This document shows positions 56,961 through 64,000 of a stretch of 64,000 nucleotides of DNA, piece after piece. The DNA lies in the NCBI RefSeq assembly GCF_002900965.1, contig NZ_PJOM01000001.1:558001-622000 (forward strand), in the 5' to 3' direction. The notes under the pieces were generated by a model. It was not told where the DNA came from. It saw only the letters and a list, made by a program, of their open reading frames with translations, and searched no databases. The position numbers were made by a program, and so were the translations under genes. Numbering within the stretch: the first letter of the stretch is position 1; the number at the start of each line of letters is the position of its first letter. This stretch comes from Pseudotabrizicola formosa. Its GTDB lineage: Bacteria > Pseudomonadota > Alphaproteobacteria > Rhodobacterales > Rhodobacteraceae.

Positions 56961-58508
56961 TCAGCGTGGGCTGCGGCGCAGCGCTGACTTGAAATCTGAC
57001 AGCCGGAAGGCGCCGATCAGGGTGCCGATGGCGAAGTAGCTGAGGATGCCCGCGCCGATCAGCAGGGCCAGTCCGGCATAGCGCAGCCCGGGCGTGCCCA
57101 GCATCGGGCCAAGGGCGGTCATCGCGCCGAACAGCACGGCGCCCATGCCAATGGCGGCCAGCACAATGCGCCAGGCGCGGGCGCGGAACCGGGCATCAAA
57201 CTGCGCGGCCTCGCCCATGCCGCGGCTGCCGCGCCAGAGCTGCCAGACCATGACCCAGGCGGAGAGCGTGGTGGCCAGCGCCGCCGCGACAAAGCCGATC
57301 AGCGGCATCAGCCCGATGGCGATCAGCGCATTCACCACCATGCAGATCACCGCATAGCGGAACGGGCGCCTGGTATCTTCACGCGCGTAATACAGCGGTT
57401 GCAGCATCTTTTGCAGCATGAAGGCGGGCAGGCCCAGGCCATAGGCGGCCAGCGCCATCGCCGTATTGGCGGTGTCATCCGCGCCGAATGCGCCGCGTTG
57501 ATAGAGCACGGCACAAAGCGGCATGGCGATCACCACCAGCGCCACCGCCGCCGGCAGTGTCAGCGCCATGGCAAATTCGCTGCCGCGGTTGAAACTGTCC
57601 CGCCCGCCCTGAGCGTCGCCCGCGCGCAAGCGGCGCGACAGATCGGGCAGCAGCACGGTGCCGATGGCGATGCCGACAACGCCAAGGGGCAATTGATACA
57701 GCCGGTCGGCATAGGACAGCCAGGCCACAGCGCCATCGGTGAAGCTGGCCACCTGACGGCCCACCAGAAGGTTGATCTGGATGACCCCGCCGGCCAACAC
57801 GGCGGGGGCTGCCACGCTGAGCAGGTGTTTCAGTTCCGGCGTGATCTTTGGCCAGGCGAGCCTTGGCGCAAAGCCGACGCGCGCGGCGGCCCACCATGTG
57901 AAGGCCAGCTGTGCCACGCCGGTCAGGGGCACCGTCCAGGCCAGGGTCAGCCCCATGTCCCAGCCGGAGTGATCTGCCATGACCATGGCGGCGATGAACA
58001 TCAGGTTCATCAGCACCGGCACGAAGGAGGCTTCGGTAAAGCGGCCAAAGGCGTTGAGCACGCCCGACAGCAGGGCCACAAGACTGATGAACAGGATATA
58101 GGAAAACCCGATCCGGCCATAAAGCACCGCCAGATCAAAGCGTTCGTCGCCCGCAAAGCCCGACGCCATGGCCCAGACCAGCCAGGGCATGGCCAGCGTG
58201 CCCAGCAGCGAAAACACCAGCAGTATGGCGGCCAGACCGCTGAAGGCATCGCTGGCAAAGCCCTTTGCGTCTTCGCCGCCTTCCAGCTTTTTGGCAAACA
58301 TCGGCACGAAGGCCATGTTGAATGCGCCTTCGGCAAAGAAGCGGCGGAACATGTTGGGCAGGGAAAAGGCGATCAGAAAGGCCTGAGCCACCGGCCCGGA
58401 CCCAAGATAGGCGGCCATCAGGATATCGCGGGCGAATCCCGCACCGCGTGACAGCAGCGTCCAGCCGCCGACCACCATGATCGAGCGGATCAGGCGGATC
58501 GGCTTCAT
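56961..58508 (-). CDS. murJ: lipid II flippase MurJ
   Basis: A 515-residue MOP-superfamily flippase with 13-14 transmembrane helices. The N-terminus RLIRSIMVVGGWTLLSRGAGFARDILMAAYLG and the segment FSLPNMFRRFFAEGAFNMAFVPMF are canonical (quoted as parts of longer blocks), including the basic residues that line the central cavity. It flips the peptidoglycan precursor lipid II to the periplasm. It is coupled to glnD by ATGA (58505-58508), a common alphaproteobacterial arrangement. Confidence 0.96.
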   Translation of the reverse strand: MKPIRLIRSIMVVGGWTLLSRGAGFARDILMAAYLGSGPVAQAFLIAFSLPNMFRRFFAEGAFNMAFVPMFAKKLEGGEDAKGFASDAFSGLAAILLVFSLLGTLAMPWLVWAMASGFAGDERFDLAVLYGRIGFSYILFISLVALLSGVLNAFGRFTEASFVPVLMNLMFIAAMVMADHSGWDMGLTLAWTVPLTGVAQLAFTWWAAARVGFAPRLAWPKITPELKHLLSVAAPAVLAGGVIQINLLVGRQVASFTDGAVAWLSYADRLYQLPLGVVGIAIGTVLLPDLSRRLRAGDAQGGRDSFNRGSEFAMALTLPAAVALVVIAMPLCAVLYQRGAFGADDTANTAMALAAYGLGLPAFMLQKMLQPLYYAREDTRRPFRYAVICMVVNALIAIGLMPLIGFVAAALATTLSAWVMVWQLWRGSRGMGEAAQFDARFRARAWRIVLAAIGMGAVLFGAMTALGPMLGTPGLRYAGLALLIGAGILSYFAIGTLIGAFRLSDFKSALRRSPR

Positions 58509-61342
58509 TGCGTGGCCCGCTCCCGTCCCTCTAGGATGGCTTGGCGCAGCTTTTTCTCCAGCGCGTCCTGTTTGGGCTTGGCGTGCATTTTCAGGCCGAA
58601 CATGTCTTTCACATAAAAGCTGTCCACCACCTGTGCGCCATAGGTCGCGATCACGGCAGAGGCGATGTAGATGTTGTTGTTGGCCAGCGTGCGGGTCAGA
58701 TCATACAGCAGGCCGGGGCGGTCGCGGGTATCGACCTCGATGATGGTGTAGATGTCCGATCCTTCGTTGTCGAACATGATATGGGTCGGAAAGCGGAATT
58801 CGCTGTCGCGCTTTTTCACCTTGTCGCGGTCTTTCAGCGCGTCGCGGGCGACGACCTCGCCGCGCAGGGTCTTGTCGATCATCGACCGCAGGCGGGGCAG
58901 GCGGGCCTCGTCATAGGGTTTGCCCTCGCCATCCTGAATCCAGAAGACGGCGGTGGCATAGCCATCTTTCGACGTATAGGTGCGGGCGTCGACCACATTG
59001 GCCCCGACAAGGGCCAGCGCCCCGGCCAGACGCGAGAAGATGCCCGGATGATCGGCAAGCGCAAAGGCGGCGCGTGTGGCGTCGCGGTCGGGTTCGGGGT
59101 GCAGGTCGATGCGGATCTCGTCATCGGCCAGCCCGCGCAGCAGGCGGGCGAACACGGCCTGCGTCTCGGCCGGCAGGCCCTGCCAATAGGGCGGGTAGTG
59201 CCGGGCGAGTTCGGCGCGGATATCGGCCTGCGGCCAGTCGGACAGCGCCTCGCGCAGGGCCTTCTTGCCCTCATCCTCGCGCTGGGTGCGGTTGATGTTC
59301 TCCAACCCGTTTTCCAGCGCCCCGGCGGTTTCGTTGTACAACCGGCGCAGCAGCATGGCTTTCCAGTTGTTCCAGGTGCCGGGGCCGACGCCGCGGATGT
59401 CACAGACGGTGAGCACGGTCAGCAGATCCAGCCGCTTGCGGGTTTTCACCGCCTTGGCAAAGTCGCGCAGGGTGCGCGGATCGCCGATGTCACGCTTTTG
59501 CGCCATGTCGGACATCAGCAGGTGATAGCGCACCAGCCATTCGACGGTTTCGGTCTCGTCATGGGTCAGGCCAAGGCGCGGCGCGATGCGGCGGGCCATC
59601 TGGGCCCCGATGATCGAATGATCCTCGGGGCGGCCTTTGCCGATGTCATGCAGCAGCAGCGCGATATAGAGCACCTTGCGGTTGACCCCGGCGGAGAGGA
59701 TGCCGCTGGCGATGGGAAGCTCTTCCACCAGCTCGCCCCGTTCGATCTGCGCCAGAACCGAGATGCATTGGATGATGTGTTCATCCACCGTGTAGTGGTG
59801 GTAGACGTTGAACTGCATCATCGCGACGATGCGTTCGAATTCGGGGATGAAGGCCCCCAGCACGCCCAGTTCGTTCATCCGGCGCAGGGCGCGTTCCGGG
59901 TTGCCGTGTTTCAGGAGCATGTCGGTGAACAGGCGGACGGCCTCGGGGTTGTCGCGCACCGAATCGTCGATCAGCGTCAGGTTCGCCGCGATCATCCGCA
60001 TGACATTGGGGTGCAGCAGATAGCCGGTGCGCAGGGCCTCTTCAAAGATCTGCAGCAGGTTCAGCGGGTCGGTCAGGAAGGCGACCTCATCGGTCACGTC
60101 GATGCGGCCCTGCACCAGACGATAGCCCTCGCGCACCCGTTTCTTGCGCTTGAAGATGCCGAAGAGGCTGGCCTCTGGCTTGGCGTGGCGCGCTTCCAGT
60201 TCGGTCAGGAAGATGCGGGTCAGCTCGCCGACGCGGGTGGCATGGCGGAAATAGTCCTGCATGAAGATTTCCACCGCGCGGCGGCCATGGGCATCGCGGT
60301 AGCCCATGCGGGAGGCCACCTCGACCTGCAGGTCGAAGGTCAGCTGGTCCATGGCGCGCCCGGTGATGTAATGCAGGTGGCAGCGGACGGCCCAGAGGAA
60401 CTCCTCGGCGGTGCGGAAGGTGTCATATTCTTCGGGGCGGAACAGGCCGATGGCGACCAGCTCGCGCGCGGCGGGCACGCGGTGCAGGTATTTGCCGATC
60501 CAGTAGAGCGTCTGCAGGTCGCGCAGGCCGCCTTTGCCTTCTTTGACATTAGGCTCCAGCAGATAGCGTTGGCCCCCCTGGCGGCGGTGGCGTTCGGCGC
60601 GTTCGGCCAGCTTGGCCTCGATGAACTCGGGGCCTGTGTTGCGGAACAGCTCTGACCACAGACGGTCCCCCAGCTCGGTTGCCAGCGGTTCGTGGCCGGC
60701 GATGAAACGGTGCTCCAGCAGGGCGGTGCGGATGGTGATGTCTTCGCGGCCCAGACGGATGCAATCCTTGACGGTGCGGGTGGCGTGGCCGACCTTCAGT
60801 TTCAGATCCCACAGCATATACAGCATGGATTCGACCACGCTTTCGGCCCAGGGCGTGGTTTTCCACGGCGTGAGGAACAGCAGGTCGACATCCGAGGCCG
60901 GGGCCATTTCAGCGCGGCCATAGCCGCCCACGGCCACAACGGCGATGCGTTCTGATTCCGTGGGGTTCGACAGCGGGTGCAGCCAGCGGCAGGACACTTC
61001 GAGCACGATGCGCACCAGCGCGTCGGTCAGCACGGACTGGCCCAGCACCAGCGCCCGCGCGTCGCGTGGGCGGGCGAGGAAGGCTTCGGCCAGCGCGGCA
61101 TTGCCCCGCGCCCGGACCTCTGTCAGGTGGCGGACCGCGATGGCGCGCATGTCCCGGCTGTCAGGGCCGGGATGCTCGGCCAGTTCTTGTGCGATGGCCG
61201 CCAGACAGGCCCCAGGGTCGATGATCTGGTCTGAGGGCAACAGCATGTCGGGCGCAGCGGTGAGGGGCGCAGCGGTGAGGGGCGCAACCGTGGCAGCGGC
61301 TGCGCCCGCAAGGGGCGTTGGGGTGGCGACGGGGCGCGCCAC
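58505..61342 (-). CDS. glnD: bifunctional uridylyltransferase/uridylyl-removing enzyme GlnD
   Basis: The nitrogen-status sensor that uridylylates and de-uridylylates PII. It has 945 residues if started at GTG 61342: nucleotidyltransferase motif GGYGRAEMAP (139-148) with SDVD (150-153), an HD hydrolase domain (LLLHDIGKGRPEDHS), and two C-terminal ACT domains that bind glutamine. The N-terminal 32 residues include a 15-base tandem repeat (TAAPL twice) and have no conserved features; ATG 61246 would give 913 residues and is a plausible alternative start. It is 10 bases downstream of the PBP-activator gene and overlaps murJ. Confidence 0.95.
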   Translation of the reverse strand: MARPVATPTPLAGAAAATVAPLTAAPLTAAPDMLLPSDQIIDPGACLAAIAQELAEHPGPDSRDMRAIAVRHLTEVRARGNAALAEAFLARPRDARALVLGQSVLTDALVRIVLEVSCRWLHPLSNPTESERIAVVAVGGYGRAEMAPASDVDLLFLTPWKTTPWAESVVESMLYMLWDLKLKVGHATRTVKDCIRLGREDITIRTALLEHRFIAGHEPLATELGDRLWSELFRNTGPEFIEAKLAERAERHRRQGGQRYLLEPNVKEGKGGLRDLQTLYWIGKYLHRVPAARELVAIGLFRPEEYDTFRTAEEFLWAVRCHLHYITGRAMDQLTFDLQVEVASRMGYRDAHGRRAVEIFMQDYFRHATRVGELTRIFLTELEARHAKPEASLFGIFKRKKRVREGYRLVQGRIDVTDEVAFLTDPLNLLQIFEEALRTGYLLHPNVMRMIAANLTLIDDSVRDNPEAVRLFTDMLLKHGNPERALRRMNELGVLGAFIPEFERIVAMMQFNVYHHYTVDEHIIQCISVLAQIERGELVEELPIASGILSAGVNRKVLYIALLLHDIGKGRPEDHSIIGAQMARRIAPRLGLTHDETETVEWLVRYHLLMSDMAQKRDIGDPRTLRDFAKAVKTRKRLDLLTVLTVCDIRGVGPGTWNNWKAMLLRRLYNETAGALENGLENINRTQREDEGKKALREALSDWPQADIRAELARHYPPYWQGLPAETQAVFARLLRGLADDEIRIDLHPEPDRDATRAAFALADHPGIFSRLAGALALVGANVVDARTYTSKDGYATAVFWIQDGEGKPYDEARLPRLRSMIDKTLRGEVVARDALKDRDKVKKRDSEFRFPTHIMFDNEGSDIYTIIEVDTRDRPGLLYDLTRTLANNNIYIASAVIATYGAQVVDSFYVKDMFGLKMHAKPKQDALEKKLRQAILEGRERATQ
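61251..61280. repeat. two tandem 15-base repeats near the glnD start
   Basis: GGCGCAGCGGTGAGG occurs twice in perfect tandem, with a third, degenerate copy following. If GTG 61342 is the glnD start, the repeats are in-frame and code for LTAAP units; if ATG 61246 is used, they lie just upstream of the gene. Confidence 0.9.
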
Positions 61343-61352
61343 TGGCTTGGCC

Positions 61353-62528
61353 TTAAGACCCGAAGCCGCCGAAGCTGCGCGGCGCAGGGTCGATGATCAC
61401 GACCTGGTTGTTGCGGATCTGGGCCACGGCGAGACCGCGTTCGTTTTGTCCGTCAGAGCGCAGGCGGAAGATGCCGTTCACGCCGACAAAGCCTGCGGCC
61501 TGCGTCAGCGCTGCCCCGTTCAGCGTGGTGGTGCGGCCCTGTTTCAGCAGCGCGCCGATCGCGGCGATGCCATCATAGGCAAGGCCGGAAATCGGATGCG
61601 GCGGCTCGCCAAAGGCGGCCTGATACCGGGTCTGGTATTGCTGATACAGGCCCGGGTCCGGCAGGGCGAACCAGCCGCCCTGCACGCCCGGCAGGCCGAG
61701 GGTGGCCTGCGGAATGTCCCAGCGGGTCAGGCCGATGAACTGGGTGACGGCCGGTCCAAGGCCGTTGTCGTCGAGAATCTGGCTGACGAGGGGCAGCGCC
61801 CCTGCGGTATCGGCGGTCAGGAACACGGCATCGGCATTGTTGTCGCGCGCGGTGGCGGCGATGCGGGGCGCGGCCTCCAGCACGCCGTTCTGCGAGAATT
61901 CGTAAGAGCCGACCGCGACCACAGAGCCACCGGCCCGGGCCACGCCCTGTTCGATCGCCCGGCGACCCAGCTGGCCGGCGGTGTTCTGGTCATGCACCAC
62001 CATGATCCGCGGCTTGCCATTGCGCACGGCATAGCCGGCCAACCGGTCCGCAGTGTTGCCAAAGGTCTGGCCCAGGATGAAGACATTGCCACCGGCGATA
62101 TCGGGGTTGTTGGAAAACGCCAGCACATTGACGCCACGCGCCGCAGCCGCCGCGCCTGCGGCATTTGCCTCTTGCGCAAAGACCGGACCAAGGATGATCT
62201 GTGCGCCGTCGTCGATGGCCCGGGTTGCCATGGCCTGTGCCGAGGCCGGCTGGCCTGCGGTGTTGTAGACCCGCAGGTCGATCCGGCTGGTGCCGAGATC
62301 GGAAATCGCCAGACGTGCGGCGTTCTGCAAGGACCGGGCCAGCAGCTCGTCACTGGCCTGACCCGAGCCCGAGGGCACCAGCAGCGCCACGACGACCGGA
62401 GCCGACGAATCGATGGCCGTTCCGGCTCCGGGGCCGGCAGCGGGCTGGCAGGCGGCAAGGGCGAGTGCCGCGACCGCAAGGGCAGCATGGCCCAGCGACT
62501 TGCGGGCCCGGCGTATAACAGACAACAT
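61353..62528 (-). CDS. penicillin-binding protein activator (LpoA-like lipoprotein)
   Basis: A 391-residue lipoprotein. The signal peptide MLSVIRRARKSLGHAALAVA...LALAAC ends in a lipobox with Cys at about 24. The rest is a periplasmic-binding-protein type I fold (VVVALLVPSGSG; QIILGPVFAQEANA; PRIMVVHDQNTAGQLGR) as in LpoA/YraM, which activates PBP1A. In alphaproteobacteria such LpoA-like or Leu/Ile/Val-binding-like proteins are annotated as PBP activators; the interaction is not proven. ATG 62528 has GAGGAAG upstream. It is divergent from rsmI, as lpoA is in E. coli, which supports the assignment. Confidence 0.88.
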   Translation of the reverse strand: MLSVIRRARKSLGHAALAVAALALAACQPAAGPGAGTAIDSSAPVVVALLVPSGSGQASDELLARSLQNAARLAISDLGTSRIDLRVYNTAGQPASAQAMATRAIDDGAQIILGPVFAQEANAAGAAAAARGVNVLAFSNNPDIAGGNVFILGQTFGNTADRLAGYAVRNGKPRIMVVHDQNTAGQLGRRAIEQGVARAGGSVVAVGSYEFSQNGVLEAAPRIAATARDNNADAVFLTADTAGALPLVSQILDDNGLGPAVTQFIGLTRWDIPQATLGLPGVQGGWFALPDPGLYQQYQTRYQAAFGEPPHPISGLAYDGIAAIGALLKQGRTTTLNGAALTQAAGFVGVNGIFRLRSDGQNERGLAVAQIRNNQVVIIDPAPRSFGGFGS

Positions 62529-62615
62529 ATGGACTTCCTCTTCCCGATGGGCGCAGCTTTGAAGGCTGAACTTACGGGCAATGGCGCACGAAGTAAACTT
62601 GTCAGGACCCGCCCG

Positions 62616-63524
62616 ATGACCCCTCAAAGCGACGACCCCGCCCGCCCTGGCCCGCATTCCCCTTCGCCGCGCGACATTCCGCCGGGCCTGCACTTCGTGT
62701 CGACACCGATCGGGGCTGCGCGCGACATCACGCTGCGGGCGCTGGATCTGCTGGCCGGGGCCGATGTGCTGGCGGCCGAAGACACGCGCAGCCTGCGGCA
62801 TCTTATGGAGATTCACGGTGTCAGCCTGAAGGACCGGCCGCTGGTGCCCTATCACGAGCATAATGAGGCACAGGCCCTGCCCAGACTGCTGCGAGCGCTC
62901 AGCGAGGGCAAATCGGTGGTCTATGCGTCAGAGGCGGGGACGCCCCTGATCTCTGACCCCGGATTCGGTCTGGCCAGGGCGGCGATTGCAGACGGCCTGC
63001 CGGTGCTGGCCGCCCCCGGCGCATCGGCGGTGCTCTGCGCGCTGACCGTATCGGGCCTGCCATCGGACAGGTTCTTGTTCGCCGGGTTTCCGCCCGCGGC
63101 CAAAGCGGCACGGCGCCGCTTCCTGGAAGAGCTGGTGCGCACCCAGGCGACGCTGATCCTGTATGAAAGTCCGAAACGCATTAGAGAAACATTAGGGGAA
63201 TGTGTGCAAACCTTCGGAGAAGAGCGAAGGGCAGTGGTGTGCCGGGAGCTTACGAAACGCTTTGAAGAGGTGACACGCGGCACATTGGCCGATCTGGTCG
63301 CGGCCTATGACGGGCGGGATGTGAAAGGTGAAATCGTTCTGCTGATCGACCGCGGGGCTGTGGTGCAGGCGGATGCCGAAACGGTGGAGTCGGCCTTGGA
63401 CCGTGCGATGATCAGCATGTCTGTCAAGGACGCGGCGGCAGCCATTGCTGACGCTTATGGTGTGCCACGCCGCGAGGTCTATCAGCTTGCGTTGACGCGG
63501 CCCCGTACAGGGAAGGATGGCTGA
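62616..63524 (+). CDS. rsmI: 16S rRNA (cytidine-1402-2'-O)-methyltransferase RsmI
   Basis: A 302-residue SAM-dependent tetrapyrrole-methylase-fold enzyme: GLHFVSTPIGAARDITLRAL, VLAAEDTRSLRHL, VYASEAGTPLISDPG and VLAAPGASAVLCAL are the RsmI motifs. It methylates C1402 in the ribosomal P site. ATG 62616 has AGGA eight bases upstream. The open frame extends more than 1.6 kb further upstream antisense to glnD and the PBP-activator gene, which is a high-GC artefact. About 87 bases separate it from the divergent lipoprotein gene. Confidence 0.96.
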   Translation: MTPQSDDPARPGPHSPSPRDIPPGLHFVSTPIGAARDITLRALDLLAGADVLAAEDTRSLRHLMEIHGVSLKDRPLVPYHEHNEAQALPRLLRALSEGKSVVYASEAGTPLISDPGFGLARAAIADGLPVLAAPGASAVLCALTVSGLPSDRFLFAGFPPAAKAARRRFLEELVRTQATLILYESPKRIRETLGECVQTFGEERRAVVCRELTKRFEEVTRGTLADLVAAYDGRDVKGEIVLLIDRGAVVQADAETVESALDRAMISMSVKDAAAAIADAYGVPRREVYQLALTRPRTGKDG

Positions 63525-63575
63525 GGCCTGCTGTCGGCTTGCTGCGGGGTTGGACTTATCAGAAAGGCAATCGGG

Positions 63576-63929
63576 ATGAGTGGACGCAGAAGTTATTACG
63601 CCGGAGCCTCGGCCGAGGATCAGGTTGCGCAATTCTACGACCGGTCGGGGCGGCAGGTGATTGCGCGGCGGTGGCGGGGCCCGGGTGGCGAGATTGACCT
63701 GATTGCGCGGGACGGTGCGGAGGTGATCTTCATCGAGGTCAAGCAGGCACGAAGCTTTGCGATTGCGGCTGAACGGGTCACTGCGCGGCAGATGGCGCGG
63801 ATTTGCGCATCGGCGGAATGCTTTATCGGCACGGAACCTGCCGGGTCACTGACGCCGGTACGGTTTGACGTGGCGCTGGTGGACGGTACGGGCCGGATCG
63901 AAGTGCGGGAAAACGCCTTCGCCGCCTGA
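63576..63929 (+). CDS. YraN/UPF0102-family nuclease-like protein
   Basis: A 117-residue protein with the PD-(D/E)xK-type pattern GPGGEIDLIARDGAEVIFIEVKQ: the acidic pair and EVK are intact. The family resembles archaeal Holliday-junction resolvases and is nearly always next to rsmI, as here. The biological role is unknown. AGGCAATCGGG precedes ATG 63576. Confidence 0.93.
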   Translation: MSGRRSYYAGASAEDQVAQFYDRSGRQVIARRWRGPGGEIDLIARDGAEVIFIEVKQARSFAIAAERVTARQMARICASAECFIGTEPAGSLTPVRFDVALVDGTGRIEVRENAFAA

Positions 63930-63986
63930 CGGTTTGCATCTTTCCGCGCTTTGCGCCAATGCTGCCGCAATCACGGAGGATTGCCC

Positions 63987-64000
63987 ATGCCGCTTAAGGT
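63987..64000 (+). CDS. gshB: start of the next gene (probably glutathione synthetase)
   Basis: Only the first codons (MPLK) are in the window, starting at ATG 63987 with a near-perfect CGGAGGA ribosome-binding site seven bases upstream. In Rhodobacteraceae gshB usually follows yraN, and its product often begins M-x-LKVAFQMDP. The identification rests on this synteny and four residues. Confidence 0.5.

Noticed and set aside
60945-62615. Very long open frame on the plus strand leading into rsmI, antisense to glnD and the PBP-activator gene
   Set aside because: It is the mirror frame of two well-supported genes in high-GC DNA; only the last 303 codons (rsmI) show family motifs and a ribosome-binding site.

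Overview
The window is about 64 kb of high-GC, tightly packed chromosome. Gene content and order point to an alphaproteobacterium of the family Rhodobacteraceae (Rhodobacter, Gemmobacter or Tabrizicola-like). The pointers are: an F-ATPase Fo operon split from F1 (atpI-B-E-F'-F); a MipZ division ATPase instead of a Min system nearby; rpsP-rimM-trmD together with rplS-rpmE; a malonyl-CoA synthetase; a DUF1285 protein; an NDUFS6-like zinc-finger protein; and the rsmI-yraN-gshB order. The family assignment is inference from gene content; genus was not determined. I see no rRNA, tRNA, CRISPR array, insertion sequence, integrase or prophage gene. The stretch reads as vertically inherited core genome with small accessory patches.

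Layout. 1-4 kb: the tail of an ABC transporter ATPase, an aldolase/esterase pair, a cold-shock gene and a LysR regulator. 4.2-10.3 kb: translation and secretion core (ffh, acetyltransferase, chorismate mutase, rpsP, a 56-codon gene, rimM, trmD, then rplS-rpmE). 10.4-13.5 kb: mipZ, matB and an ArsR regulator with two matching operators. 13.7-16.4 kb: Fo ATP synthase operon. 16.4-20.7 kb: FadR-type regulator, OmpA-like lipoprotein, an Ada-type methyltransferase, nth and adenosine kinase. 20.6-24.0 kb: a three-gene glycan-related patch (a possible DUF115/GT42-like protein, a sulfotransferase and a Core-2/I-branching-type glycosyltransferase). 24-33 kb: HIT protein, polA, acetyltransferase, zinc-finger protein, Hyi-like isomerase, DUF1285, YbjN, proC, csaA and a 2-hydroxyacid dehydrogenase.

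33.2-42 kb is a fatty-acid/acyl-CoA region. On the minus strand it holds two MerR regulators, an acyl-CoA dehydrogenase, a possible ribbon-helix-helix protein, a GST, a thiolase, an NTF2-like protein and a FadJ-type multifunctional enzyme; two PaaI-type thioesterases diverge from it. 42-49.2 kb holds a TIGR02186/TauE exporter pair and a purine-nucleoside uptake and salvage operon (BMP binding protein, ATPase, two permeases, punA). 49.4-64 kb holds rimI-tsaB-nfuA-like, a universal stress protein, an isolated Hsp70-like protein, a VOC protein, an unknown membrane protein, trpS, a rhomboid-like protein without its catalytic residues, then PBP activator-glnD-murJ and, divergently, rsmI-yraN-(gshB).

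Genes are strongly coupled by ATGA or TGATG stop/start overlaps, which I used repeatedly to choose start codons. The window contains no obvious large novel system. The most interesting signals are small: regulatory inverted-repeat pairs next to the ArsR and MerR genes, a conserved-looking tiny gene inside the rpsP-rimM operon, a pseudo-rhomboid, an unusual (GA)13 tract, and the sulfotransferase/glycosyltransferase patch.
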